64,000 nt of DNA from Hypericum androsaemum (taxonomy: Eukaryota; Streptophyta; Magnoliopsida; Malpighiales; Hypericaceae). The DNA lies in assembly GCA_963995505.1 (NCBI GenBank), contig OZ023186.1, positions 4,402,001-4,466,000 of the forward strand. Reading direction: 5' to 3'. The position numbers and the translations under genes are program-made. The notes beneath the pieces are model-generated. The model was not told where the DNA came from. It saw nothing but the letters and a program-made list of their open reading frames with translations, and ran no database searches. Positions 1 through 14,827 of the stretch are shown one piece after another (the first letter of the stretch is position 1; every line of letters starts with the position of its first letter).

Positions 1-837
1 AATAAATCCGATGATAACATCGCTCTCTAACAGTGGCCTCCGCCTTGCAGTCTCACTAAACCCCAAGAAATCCCAAGATCTTGTGGTCAAAAGTTGATAC
101 CTCCTATCTGGAAAAACAGAGACTACACCCTCCTCACCTGAATTACATAGAGACATGGTGAAAGTGAAATTGAGGTCTAATCCAACCGTATGGCAAGAAT
201 TAAAATCCAACACAAAAATAGATTTTTTTTTGACTCACCAGATAACTCTTCTGCTTCGTTACGAGTCAGCCTGGCAACAAATCCATTGAAGCTCCTGTTG
301 TAGCTTCTGACTATCAATTTCTCGGAAAAGCTGGACACACAAAAAGGAGACAAGGGCATCAATGAAAAATACAGAAATCAGAAAACATCCAAAACCTATT
401 GATATATTTGAGCATTATCATATACTTTGGTCCTGCAATTTTTTGGATCAAGCTAACATGGTGAGAGGACGGTGCGTATAATTGATTCTTCGGAAGTGAC
501 CCCATGTACACAATATGAACCTGAAAATCATTGAAAAGTTGAGATTAAATAAACAATTGATGAAATCACGACAAGATCAGAATTTTTTTGTGTGCTCTAG
601 CTTAATCCCCATTCCATCCTTTACCACTTGAACAAGGCCTCAGCGAAAGAGATAACGATATCTACTTATTAAAAAAACAAAAGAAGTCCGGTAAGCCGGA
701 AAAAAAAAATGAAATTCAGAGCCGTTTCTTCATTAGGATACCTTTCTTTCTTCATCAGCACCAGCACAGATCGTGCTTGTCAAGAGCAGAAGCACAGAGG
801 TATAAATGACAAGCATCAAATACTGGTAGTTAGCCAT
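1..837 (-). CDS. Subtilase A, partial (exons 1-4 of a cucumisin-like protease)
   Basis: This is the 5' part of a plant subtilase (S8 family, secreted serine endoprotease); the rest lies left of the window. Exons read from the minus strand are 742-837 (ATG at 837), 426-520, 239-330 and <1-137. Exon 1 encodes a 32-residue signal-peptide exon with a hydrophobic core (TSVLLLL). Exons 2-4 encode the inhibitor-I9-type propeptide and the start of the mature enzyme (TTRSWDFLG). The catalytic Asp lies at or just beyond the left edge. Splice sites are clean: AAAG|GTATCC after exon 1, TTTTCAG before exon 2, CTG|GTGAGT after exon 3. No stop or frameshift occurs in the visible part. It is nearly identical to exons 1-4 of subtilase E. 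A TATA-like run lies at about 883-891. Whether the full gene is intact cannot be judged here. Confidence 0.88.
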
Positions 838-1640
838 GTTTAGCTTTGGTCGGATTCCGAAGAACAGCCCGTTCATGGCCTGATATATATTGACGTACTT
901 ATGACAGTGTACATCAAATGCAAGCGTATCATCAAAATCTGTCCGGAATCCCTGGGTTATTTTACTTCCCTAAATATGTTTGGAATTTCCGCTAAAAGAG
1001 AATGACCTTTCTTGCTTTCCATATAAAGATTTTGCTTTCAAAATCTAGCTTCAGGTGCAATTAATTGTGTCAATAACTTGCCAATAATTTGGATGACCGG
1101 TCAATGAAAGAAATATGCAAGTGGTTTTGTACCAACCAACAACCACTCAAATTAACGGGTAAGGGTGTTGATTTTTTTTAAACAAGAGATATCGAGTTTA
1201 AATTCATTAAATATCTATTGAAAGAAATTTAATGAATTTAAACTCGATATCTCTTGTTTAAAAAAAATCATCTATTGAAAGAAATTTACCATATTTCAAA
1301 GGACCTACCTAACTTGAAACTTAATTAATTATCATAGTTAAGTGTCCGAAAACCGGATGACGAGAATTTACATATTTACTGAGTTGAAATTTTTGATTCA
1401 ATATAGAGATTCTAACATAATATCATAACAGATTAATCTAGTAATTTTTTATTATTTGCACTCGTCTTCCTCGTCAAGCTACCTGTTTCAGGGAGAGGCC
1501 ATGGTATCCAGAAGTAATCAAATTTAAAGGCTGAGAAGGCGATAAGAAGAGACCCTTTCAGAAAAAAAATTGGTCATATTTGGACCGACGAGTCTAATCA
1601 GCATTGACCATTGATCCAACTGTTCTCTACGTTATTGTCA
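838..1640. other. Intergenic region upstream of subtilase A
   Basis: This is the 5' flank of subtilase A. It holds a TATA-like stretch at about 883-891 (read on the minus strand), AT-rich sequence, and the foldback repeat at 1170-1269. The block at about 1462-1550 resembles 26110-26185 and 10570-10620, which are upstream remnants of other array members. I see no gene. Confidence 0.6.
1170..1269. repeat. Perfect 41-bp inverted repeat (foldback)
   Basis: Arms 1170-1210 and 1229-1269 are exact reverse complements with an 18-bp loop. The partner copy of the duplication near 41150-41200 has only the left arm. About 57 bp (roughly 1231-1287) is therefore extra here, and its last bases repeat the loop sequence in direct orientation. 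This pattern suggests local template switching, not a transposon insertion. Confidence 0.9.
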
Positions 1641-4211
1641 TCACCTTATGGTATGCACGACTATGGGAGTTCTAACATTGTGAATACCATCAGACCACAC
1701 GAGAGCTACTGATTCGAATTCACCCGATTTAATGCCTTTACCTGAAACGGTGACGTTAAAAGCTTTCTTCTCCTTCAACGACTTAAAGGAGAGGACCTGA
1801 GGTTCCACTTTAACATCGAATTTTTGGCTTGGAGAAACCTTTGCCTGGTAAGTGGAATTGGCCACTCCAACGTTGGTCACTGTTCTTAGGAACCTGAGCG
1901 TGAAAGGAGTGTCTTGGTTCACTTTAGCTGTCAAAGAAGGGTAGTTGAAGTCCAAGACCGGACCCTCAACACTTCCTCTTGGGCAAGTGCTATTACCTCC
2001 TGTGATTGTTCTAAGCTTTTTCTCATCATAGCCAGCACGACATAGCAGTTTTATGTAATCTTCTTCTAGTGCCTCGTAGACGAGACCGGGCTGAGTTGCC
2101 TTCACGGGATTGACTTGTCCGGATCCGTATGCAAATTCACCCTCCGGATTTGCAGCAAGATCCAGAGGGGTTGCTGCAAGAAAAAGTGATTACCAATGCT
2201 CTGCTTATTCTACCAGATCAAAAATGCATGTCGTATTCCAACATTTACATCTTGTTGATGATAATTACCTGTTGTCATGATGGCTGATTGGATGGCAGAA
2301 GCGGACCAATCAGGATGGAATGATTTAACGTAGGCAGCGACGCCCGAAACGTGGGGGCATGACATTGATGTTCCGGATAATATGGTGTATTGTACACGCG
2401 CCGCTTGTCCATGCCGAAGGTGTCTGAAGCTGAAGCGATAGGAGAATATCCTGCCAATATTTCTACTCCAGGGGCAGTCACATCGGGCTGCAACACATTG
2501 GTGGAAAAACAACCGAAAATACTACACCAATGAGGTTTGTTTCAATGTGCAACCAACTCCACCCTGAATTTTTGACATTTGGAAAATTCATATGAAGTAA
2601 AAAATTACCTTCATGATTTCTTGCAGAATTGAATTTGGCCCGCGTGAAGAGAAGGAAGCAACTACAGGTGCAGAAGGATCCTTAATTTCCTCACTTCTCA
2701 GTATGGTTGCTATTGGATTTCTGCATAATTACATAAAACATTGAATCTACATAATACAGAAACGATTTAAACAAAACTTCAACAATTTGGCAAATTACTT
2801 GGTTGAGTTTATATAGGATTCGTTCGTATCATAGTCAGTCTCATCTCCTGAAGCCACTGCAGGAATCGGGACAACCGAAGAAATATTCGATAATTGTTCA
2901 TCTAAGTAGAAGACACAAACAGCCCCCCCTGCAGCAGCTGTGGTAGCATCAGAAGTATCAAAAGCACCTCCCACTATTTTCCCCTTGAATGAGTCATCAT
3001 CAGAATCTACATCTACAAGCGGGTACTTGGTTCCATTTAAGTTGAATGAATTAATCGAATTCCCCTGAATGAGGAAACAAGACATGTTACTAGAAATATA
3101 TGATCGAGAAACACAAAAAATAACAAGACAATAGTATGCAAAGAGGAAGGGATACATACAACTATAGTCTTTCCATTGCCAAGAATACCCTTAGTGATGA
3201 TGTGACGATCCATTGTGCTTGCTGCGACGGAGATCATCCATGGTGCAACACTTGCAGTGACTCCGAAATCACTGCCACTGTTCCCTGCAGCATTGGAGGT
3301 AAAAATTCCATTTGCCGTTGCATGAAAGGCACCAATGGCAATGGAATCCTGGTCGAGGGCCGCCACTTCATTGAATCCAAGAGATATGCTTAGGATATCA
3401 ACTCCATCTGCAATAGCATCATCAAATGCGCCTAGGATATCCGAACTAGGACAAACTGAAGAATCACAGACTTTATATGTAGCAATCCTAGCCGATGGAG
3501 CACCTCCCCTCGCTATGCCTTGTGCCAATCCATAGAAGGAAATATCTTTGACAGCAATACCTGCCGCAGTTGAGGCGACATGTGATCCATGACCTTCATC
3601 ATCCCTTGCCGATTTCAACGACCCATAATATCTGCTCCAATTAGCTTACTGCAGAGAAAAAAGTGGTTTAAAACCGAAAATCTGATTGGTTATCTGTAGA
3701 TAACTTTAGCTTTATTTTCTAAAAAATGAATTGTAGAGAATCACTTGTTGCAAGTAACATTGCTGCCGCCTTTACAAGCACCCTTCCACTTTTCAGAGGA
3801 GGACCGAAACCTTCGTCGCTAAAACTTGCCAGTTCAGGCCATATTCCGCTGTCAATAATTCCGATTATAATATCGCGCTCTGACTGTGGACTCCGACTCG
3901 TAGTCTCACTGAACCTCAGGAAATCCCATGACCTTTGTCCTGTTACTTTTTGGACCAAGCTAGCATGGTGAGAGGATGGTTTGTACAGTTGATTTCTCGG
4001 AAGTGAGCCCATGTACACGATTTGAACCTGGAAAATCATTGGCAAGTTGAGATTAAATAATCAGTGGAGACAAAGTATGAAATTCAGATTCATTTCCGGA
4101 TTAGGGGAGCATTGCCTTTCTTTCTTCATCAGCACCAGCGCGGATCATGCTTGTCAAGAGCAGAAGTACTGAGGTATATATGACAAGCATCAAATATTGG
4201 TTGTTAACCAT
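1641..4211 (-). pseudogene. Subtilase B pseudogene (exon 2/exon 4 fusion, frameshifts)
   Basis: This is a cucumisin-like subtilase copy with exon blocks 4116-4211 (signal peptide), 3745-4027, 3160-3648, 2799-3064, 2609-2720, 2269-2487 and 1641-2173. Block 3745-4027 is unusual. The end of exon 2 (QKVTG) runs in frame into the middle of exon 4 (RSWDFL), so exon 3, two introns and part of the propeptide are deleted. Other lesions are a 1-bp deletion near 3790-3800 (the PPPKKWKG region), a 1-bp deletion near 3633 (IGARYYG) and a 2-bp gain near 2393-2402, just before [13 protein letters not shown]. The His region (GHGSHVAS) and the Ser motif are still readable. The first intron starts with GC. It sits between A and C in the tandem array. 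It cannot make a normal protease unless the frameshifts are sequencing errors. Confidence 0.9.
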
Positions 4212-5553
4212 GTTTGGCTTTGGTCGGATTCCGAAGAACAACAGATTCATGGTCTGATATCGATATATATTTTGAGAACTTTATATGTATATATAGATGT
4301 ACCTAGGACAGTAGATATTTCTGACAAGCAAAACCACTCAGATTAAATTTCATCCAGTGTAATCATACGATCATATTAATGGGGTTAACATAAATATGGA
4401 TAGTGTAGGTATGGAAAGAGATTAATCCTGCATTATTTTACTTTCCTAAACATGTCCGGAATTTCCTCCAAAAGAGAATGACCTATTTGCTTTCCATATA
4501 AATATTTTGGTTTCCAATTCTAACTTAAGATGCAGTTATAGTGTGTCAATTACTTGCCGAGTAGACAATGAACCCTTAGGAGAATTACCTCATCACGTAA
4601 CTTGGACCTCTAAGTTAATTGACAAAATTTAAGTGTCCCGGTAGCAGATGTTATAATAAAATAGCTTGATTGCACCATAATTTTTTTTCAAATATACCAT
4701 TCCGTTGTAGAGTGACCTAATATGCATTTTTTCACTGCCAAGGGCTAACATCAAGACGTTAATTGTGTTGAGGTTACCATGTTCGTAATTAGAGTATGGT
4801 AAACTTCTTTATAGATGAAGAGAATTTACGAGATTTTGAATTAGTTACGAAGATTTAAATATCATCAAATTGGTTTGATCTCGTGAAGTTGCGTGGCAAC
4901 CTTTTCCCGGTCGTCTCCTCTCTGAAGAAGAAAAGAAGCAGGCAATGGACATAAAGGCAATGGATAAGGAGGGAGTAAACATGGTGGAAGCCATTGCTAC
5001 GGTGGTTGTTCTGGGGACATTTCAATACGAGTTTTTTTTTTCGTTTGAAGTGCATTTACGGCAATGGAAAATAAAGTTTATCACCATAATCGTGATTAGA
5101 ACGATTCATTCAAATTCGAACTGCGTATATTATTTATTTCAAAATAATAATTTTCTAATAAATAGATCTAAGTACTTATTGATACTAATAATTATTAATA
5201 GTAAATGAGTTCGTCCCAATTAAATCTAGGAAATCAACCGGTCCAACTGTGTTAATCCCCAATCTCCAATCCAATCGCGTTGACTATCTATACCATCAGT
5301 CCGTCGATCCTGCTAATACATCTACTCGAGGGGCACTCACGTCGGGATATGCGACACATTGGTAATATTCAGTGTGAATTTTAAAATAGCAGCAAACAGT
5401 ATTACTGTGAAGTCTCTCATGAACTTGCAGATCGCTAAGCTTGTGTTTTTTTTAAATACATATCGCCGGGATTTGAATCTTGTATATCTGTTAAATCATC
5501 CAATACTTTATACCGCTAAGCTAAATACCATTTGGCTAACAACAACTACCACG
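4212..5553. other. Intergenic region between subtilases B and C with decayed array remnants
   Basis: No intact gene is seen. The region near 4860-5220 is similar to 10080-10330 and to 23330-23479 plus 25972-26020, so it is an upstream unit repeated across the array. Positions 5310-5362 resemble the 5' end of subtilase exon 8 (the TAPG coding stretch) and its acceptor, a short relic. Short open frames here have no recognisable domain. Confidence 0.55.
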
Positions 5554-5561
5554 GTTGAATT

Positions 5562-6171
5562 TACGGATGAGCAAATAATCACGGATTTGAATAATTTGAA
5601 TTCGGATTCAAATTCGAATTATCCAAAATAAAAATTTCGGATTGGAGTTAGTATCCGAATAATAAAATTACTAGTTGGATTATCCGAAAAATCTGATTTA
5701 GAGAACTTAAAAAACTTTACGTAGCCCAAGCCCGAGCCCGCGGAGCCGACCCACACTAATCTTTTCATCACCCAGCCATAGCCTTCCACCCTATTCTTCC
5801 CTTCTCCAAACTCCACGGTATCTCCATAGAAAAAAATTCCCAATTCCCAAATTCTAATTTCCAATTCAACAAACATGTAAACGCACTCCAGGGGCTCGGA
5901 CGCTACAAAAGTAAGCTATTGATAAAAAAAAATGATTTTTCTCCTTTTTTTCGTTTTGTTTTGGGAGGGTTTGTACGTTGGATGGATGTGGTTTCTATTT
6001 GGGTTTCTAGGTTTCGGTAGTAATTTTGATTGAAGGTTTACTTTTGGACGGTGGTGATACCTTATTCCTTGTTGGGATTTGGATTCGGATACAAAAAATA
6101 CTAGTTCGGATATGTCGGATAATGATAAATTCGGATAATTCGGATTCAGATTATCCGAATGTGCATGCCTA
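5562..6171. mobile_element. hAT-type non-autonomous element (MITE), 610 bp
   Basis: It is flanked by an exact 8-bp direct repeat, GTTGAATT, at 5554-5561 and 6172-6179, the TSD length of hAT elements. The ends are imperfect inverted repeats: TACGGATGAGCA on the left, and TAGGCATGCACA as the reverse complement of the right end. Sub-terminal regions are rich in CGGATAAT/ATTATCCG-like words on both sides. No transposase is encoded, so it would have depended on an autonomous relative. Confidence 0.75.
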
Positions 6172-6434
6172 GTTGAATTGACAAAATCATTTGACCTAAT
6201 AATACAAGCTGTAAAAGAACTCACTGAAATTCAAAATTCGATCTCAACAAGTGTAATTTTGATGCTTACCTATTTAAAAAACAACAGAGATAGACCCGTT
6301 CAACATGAACAATTTTTCTGCAGATGCTAATGTTTACGGAACAGAATAAGCTTGTTTTCATTCATTTGAACGAAATGAAGGATAACAATTCACAACTTTA
6401 TTTGGGTACTAACATAAGCATTATCAATGAAATG

Positions 6435-9449
<3,015 letters not shown>

Positions 9450-11093
9450 GTTTAACTTTGGTCGGATTCCGATGATATATATAGGTGTAGTTAGGACAGT
9501 GTATATTTCTGGCAACCAAAACCACTCAGATTAAATTTTGTCCAATGTAATCATATCATCAATGTTAATGGGGTGACATTAATATGAATAGTGTAGGTAT
9601 GGAATGAGAGTAATCCTGCATTATTTTACTTTCCTAAATATTTCTGGAGTTTCCTTCAAAAGAGAATAACCATACTTGCTTTCTATATAAAGATTTTTCT
9701 TTCCAAATCTAACTTGAGATGCAATTATAGTGTGTCAATTACTTTCCAAGTAGAGTTTGAATCCCTAGGAGATTTACTTGTTTCAAAAATTTTATTTAAC
9801 TTAAACCCGAATTAATGGACAAGTCAAGTGTCCTCGTAGTGGTGAATTAATGGACCATCATAGGACTTACCATTTATTTTTCAAATATACCATTCCGTTG
9901 TAGAGTGACCTAATGTGCATCTTTTCACTGCCAACGGTTAACATCAAGACGTTAATTGTGTTGAGGTTATTGAATAGAATGCGATGAATTAATTTATAAG
10001 TGAGAAAAAATTACAAAATTTTAAATTAGATATGAAGATTCTAATATCACCGGATAAGATTGATCATGTGATTCATTTTTATTCACACCTCCAAAACCCC
10101 AAACTACCACCACCAAGTCACTAAGTGGTTTTTTCCGTTGAAGTGCATTTACGGCAATGGAAAATAAAGTTTCTGACCGTAATCCTATTTATAACTATTA
10201 TTCAAATTCGAGTTGCGTATAATACTTATATCGTAACAATATTTTTCTAATAAATACTAAATAGATTTAAGTATTTATTGATACTAAATATTAGTAATAG
10301 TAAATGAGTTCGTCCCACGGAAACCTAAAAGTTACAAATGACCTATTACTAACATGATCGGAGAAAGGGAAAAAACGAAAGAAATCTGATAGACATAAAG
10401 AAGAAGATAGTTTATTAATTATTTATAATTTTATAATTAATTATCTTTAATTTTAGATTATTATTATTAGGAGTTTGATTCATAATAGATTTTTTTTAAT
10501 TTTTTATGAATTGAATTTATACACTATTATTTTAGTTAATTGAATTTAATAAAAAAATCCGAGGATTTCCCTTATTCTTGCCATCAACCATGCAATCAGG
10601 AATGATCGAATTGAAAGGCGGAGAAGTTGACAACCGTTTCAACCACATTGACCACCAGTCTAACAAAAAAATAGACTGGTCAAACTGCGTTGATCACCAA
10701 TCCAACCGTATTACCATCAGTCCGTCAATCCTACTAATACATCTACTCGAGGGGCACTCACATTGGGATGCGAAACATTGATAACATGGATTTTTTTTAA
10801 TAAATGGGATAGATTTTATAGATACTCCTTAATTAGTACACCACTATTTAGTGTAATAGCTGTACAAAAGTGTAATCATCCCCTTTCCTTGAGAAATCCA
10901 TGTAGAATAAGAGATTTTGACTAGCTAATTCCGAGATAAAATTTGCCCATCTCATCTATTCTTGCACCGATAGAGAATTGTATAAATCAATTACTCCCGG
11001 TCGCCAATGCTTAAAAAAAGAAGAAGCTTTGTTTGTATTGAGATTTGAACCAAAGACTCGAAAGTACAGCAAAATACAAGACAAACCATGCCT
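9450..11093. other. Intergenic region upstream of subtilase C, array remnants
   Basis: It contains the C promoter region (TATATATA-like run near 9470-9483 on the minus strand) and then decayed upstream-unit sequence. About 10130-10380 matches 23330-23479 joined to 25972-26070. About 10575-10830 matches 26155-26330, including a short exon-8-like relic at 10735-10775. Positions 10777-10830 are the empty counterpart of the MULE site at 26316. Positions 10910-11093 match 29280-29465, downstream of subtilase D. No gene is seen. Confidence 0.6.
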
Positions 11094-11098
11094 TCTTA

Positions 11099-11938
11099 TG
11101 TTGTTAAACCGGATGGAGGTGTACTTGATTAGGATTTAAAGTCGAGGCAAGAGTTTCACTCTTTCTCCGTAAGACGAGATTGCCCAGTATTTAGTGCTTA
11201 CGGATTGCGGCAATCGTCCCCAAGATACAACGACTTTGTTTCTTCCAAAATCGTAGCACAACAAATCTCGAAGCCTCAGCGAACCTTGGATATTCAGAAC
11301 TTTCTTTAAAGAGAGAGAGGAGAACGACTATTGATAATGAATGCTTATGCAATGAGTGTTCGGGATGATTCGCAAATGAGGGAGAGAGGCCTATTTATAG
11401 GCGCTGGATGGGAGTGCTACAAACACTTCCGAGGGGGCACGAAGCACTTCCGAGGAGACGCATCCTTTCGGCCAGCAGGCAGGTTGCCCTTCAGGCACCT
11501 CTTTGGCCAGGCAGAGTGCATTCTGCTCGCGACCCTTCGAATGAAGATGCCCGTGACCCTTCGGTGGATATTCTGGAAGGTGCTCGCATCCTCTTGTTAC
11601 TTCCAGCGAATACTCGCACTCCTTCGCGAGGCATTCCTTCGGAAACCTGTAGCTCTCAAGAATCGGGCAAAAATCTCAAGGCTCCTCCAGCTCCTCGCGA
11701 CAATGCGCACGTGCTCATGCTCGGATGGTGCTTCGAACCATCCTCGCAACCAGCGTCAGACAACACTCTAGGTGGAACACTTAATGTTACACTAACTTGG
11801 AGCTTCTCCTTATATACTTAACAAATTTTGTGCCATTTTCCAATGTGGTAATGGTCTTTCCCATTCCCATTGGGCCTTCCCACCTTGGGCCTTCCTACCT
11901 TGGACTCCCTTTGCATTGATTGTCATTTAATTCCAATA
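11099..11938 (-). repeat. 3' LTR of the Copia element at 11-18 kb
   Basis: It matches 17293-18065 along its length but keeps about 70 bp (around 11640-11725) that the other LTR lacks. The inner edge is placed by alignment and is uncertain by a few bases. Open frames on the plus strand inside it are GC-rich LTR sequence, not genes. Confidence 0.8.
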
Positions 11939-12419
11939 ATTTCCCACGTGAATGATGATTAATGCATGCTGATACTTTTAAGAAAGTTCTAACAAATTAT
12001 TATTGCATCGAGATAGGTAGCTTATAGTTTTGAAACTTCTCTAGTAAGATGGTATCAGATTTACTTGCTGCTCAGTGAATGCGATGTCTTAAACTGGTCA
12101 GCTTTTTTATGTAAACCAAGACAATAATATTTACACAATAATAGTTCTAATATCTTGGTTCTCACGTTGTGTCCGTTTCGGCCATGGACCTTATCTTGGA
12201 TTCATAAGTATTTCTCCATTTGAAGCGGCCTCACTTCACACTTATACAGGTGATCTCCTATCAGGAGTATCCTGCCATACTCCACCCTTATCTGGTATAG
12301 GAATCATTAAAAGCGTAGACGCTTAACCTTGCCACAGCTCAGCAAGTTAGCACTTGGAATGCTTCTGAGAGTGGGATGGGTTCCAAGTGATCATCTGAAC
12401 TATCCATAACTTAGTTGTC

Positions 12420-13030
12420 TCATTGAACCAAGTTTCTGGGATCTCCACTCATCATGGTTGAGTTACCACTATGAACATTTTTAATGTGTAGGTTTAACCC
12501 CATTCTCCTTACTGCATTATACATTTGATCTCTGTTGATTTCATTCGTCAAAGGATCAGATATGTTGTCCTTGGACTTCACATAATCAATGGTAATTATA
12601 CCACTAGAGATCAATTGTCTAACAATGTTCTATCTCGTACGGATGTGTCGAGACTTACCGTTGTACATAGTACTCTGTGCTCTCCCGATTGCTGACATAC
12701 TGTCACAATATATCAATACAGAAGGCACATATTTGTTCTAATAAGGAATATCCTATAGGAAGTATCTGAGCCATTCAGCTTCTTTTCTAGCTTTATCTAG
12801 TACTATAAACTCTGGCTCCATGGTGGATCAAGCTATGCACGTTTGTTTAGAGGATTTTTAGGACACAGCTCCTCCACCTATGGTGAACGTGTAACCACTA
12901 GTAGATTTAGAGTCTTTAGTGTCCGATATCCAATTCGCATTACTGTATCCTTCCAATACAGCTGGATATCTAGTATAAAGTATGCCATGGTTCAAAGTAT
13001 ATTTTAGGTACTTTAGAACCTTTTCCAGAG
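12420..13030 (-). pseudogene. Copia RNase H region, decayed
   Basis: The frame at 12420-12614 encodes the typical Copia C-terminal motif DYVKSKDNISDPLT, the end of RNase H. The region between 12620 and 13030 continues the RNase H domain in broken frames, including a segment encoding the [16 protein letters not shown] reading near 12900-12950. It follows the RT frame that ends near 13035. It is part of the minus-strand element and would not be translated intact. Confidence 0.75.
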
Positions 13031-13034
13031 CTAG

Positions 13035-14760
13035 TCAGTGATCTGTTCCTGGATTGCTTGTGAATCTACTAAGCTTGCTAACTGAATACACAATATCAGG
13101 GCGTGTATAATTTGTCCAGTACATCAGGCTCCCAATGAGACTTGCATATTTTGGTTGAGATAATGGGTCCCCTCTATTTTTAGCTAAATATAGAGTCAGG
13201 TCTACCAGAGTCTTAGCTGGATGTTTGTCAAAAGTTTTAAATTTTTTGAGTACATTCTCAACATAATGAGATTGTGACAAGACAATTCTTTCAGTCGTCC
13301 TAGAAATTTTGATCCCTAGTATGACATCAGCTAGACCCATATCTTTCATGTCAAAATTATTCTTTAACATGTTCTTAGTTTCCACGATAAGATCATTACT
13401 GCTTCCCATGATTAGTATGTCATCTACGTACATACATACAATCATGTAAGCATCGTGTGTGCCTTTAATGTATATACATTTATCACACTCATTGATCTTA
13501 AAGCCATTTGACATCATTGTTCTGTCAAATTTCTCATGCCATTGTTTCGGCGCCTGTTTCAGCCCGTACAATGACTTGACCAGTTTGTATACTTTATGCT
13601 CTTGTCTGGGGGCAACAAACCCTTCAGGTTGTTCCATATATATATCTCCTCTTTCAGTTCTCTATTTAGGAAAGCTATTTTTACATCCATTTGATTTATC
13701 TTGAGGTTATAGAGTGCTGTAACAGATATGAGCACTCTAATAGTATGACATCAGCTAGACCCATATCCCTAGTATGACATCAGCTAGACCCATATCTTTC
13801 ATGTCAAAATTATTCTTTAACATGTTCTTAGTTTTCACGATAAGATCATTACTGCTTTCCATGATTAGTATGTCATCTACGTACATACATACAATCACGT
13901 AAGCATCATGTGTGCCTTTAATGTATATACATTTATCACACTCATTGATCTTAAAGCCATTTGATATCATTGTTCTGTCAAATTTCTCATGCCATTGTTT
14001 CGGCGCCTGTTTCAGCCCGTACAATGACTTGACCAGTTTGTATACTTTATGCTCTTGTCTGGGGGCAACAAACCCTTCAGGTTGTTCCATATATATATCT
14101 CCTCTTTCAGTTCTCTATTTAGGAAAGCTATTTTTACATCCATTTGATTTATTTTGAGGTTATAGAGTGCTGTAACAGATATGAGCACTCTAATAGTATG
14201 ACATCAGCTAGACCTATATCCCTAGTATGACATCAGCTAGACCCATATCTTTCATGTCAAAATTATTCTTTAACATGTTCTTAGTTTCCACGATAAGATC
14301 ATTACTTCTTCCCATGATTAGTATGTCATCTACGTACATACATACAATCACGTAAGCATCATGTGTGCCTTTAATGTATATACATTTATCACACTCATTG
14401 ATCTTAAAGTCATTTGACATCATTGTTCTGTCAAATTTCTCATGCCATTGTTTCGGCGCCTGTTTCAGCCCGTACAATGACTTGACCAGTTTGTATACTT
14501 TATGCTCTTGTCTGGGGGCAACAAACCCTTTAGGTTATTCCATATATATATCTCCTCTTTTAGTTCTCTATTTAGGAAAGCTATTTTTACATCCATTTGA
14601 TGTATCTCGAGGTTATAGAGTGCTGTAACAGATATGAGCACTCTAATAGATGTGATTCTTGTGACCGGCGAATATGTGTCAATGTAATTATATCTTTTCT
14701 TCTGTTTGAATTCTCTAGCTACCAACCGAGCTTTGTACTTGTCGATTGATCAATCAGCTT
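13035..14760 (-). pseudogene. Copia reverse transcriptase with three copies of the YVDD segment
   Basis: RT motifs are plain: SLYGLKQAPKQW, YVDDILIMG, NNFDMKDMGLADVILGI, YASLIGSLMYW and TRPDIVYSVSKLSRF. The start of RT (VAREFKQKKRYNYIDTYSPV) lies at about 14660-14725. The catalytic YVDD segment occurs three times, in frames at 13035-13637, 13755-14090 and 14214-14477, because of a 453-bp tandem triplication. Each unit also has an expanded TA run at the EEIYMEQPEGF site that shifts the frame by 2. No single reading frame crosses the domain. Confidence 0.88.
13318..14647 (-). repeat. Three tandem 453-bp repeats within the RT domain
   Basis: Units are 13318-13770, 13771-14223 and 14224-~14647; the last is slightly shorter and ends where normal RT sequence resumes. 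The units differ by only a few substitutions. Each unit edge carries a roughly 30-bp extra direct repeat that starts AGTATGACATCAGC. The period of 453 is a multiple of three. Confidence 0.92.
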
Positions 14761-14827
14761 TGTATTTCCTTTTAAGGATCCACTTGCAACCTAAAGGTTT
14801 GCAACCTGGTGGGAGATCTATGATTTT

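Larger units (their letters stand above)
1..1633. repeat. Segmental duplication, copy 1 (partner 39971-41545)
   Basis: Position 1 aligns with 39971 and the match runs, with scattered single-base differences, to 1633/41545, where it stops abruptly. It covers exons 1-4 of subtilase A or E plus about 800 bp of upstream DNA. The 58-bp length difference is almost wholly a foldback insertion at about 1231-1287 in this copy. By eye identity is about 98-99 percent, so the duplication is recent compared with the rest of the array. The right breakpoint falls 8 bp from the stop codon of subtilase B, so the upstream region of A was joined directly to the tail of the next gene. Confidence 0.9.

Noticed and set aside
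3335..3535. Plus-strand frames recurring at 8117, 31489, 39450 and 58920
   Set aside because: They are antisense shadows of subtilase exon 5 and recur only because the exon recurs.
11331..11821. Two overlapping plus-strand frames of 137-146 codons
   Set aside because: They fall inside a Copia LTR on the strand opposite to the element and resemble no protein.
12054..12066. TGGTATCAGAT as a primer binding site
   Set aside because: It lies next to the 3' LTR and on the wrong strand for the minus-oriented element.
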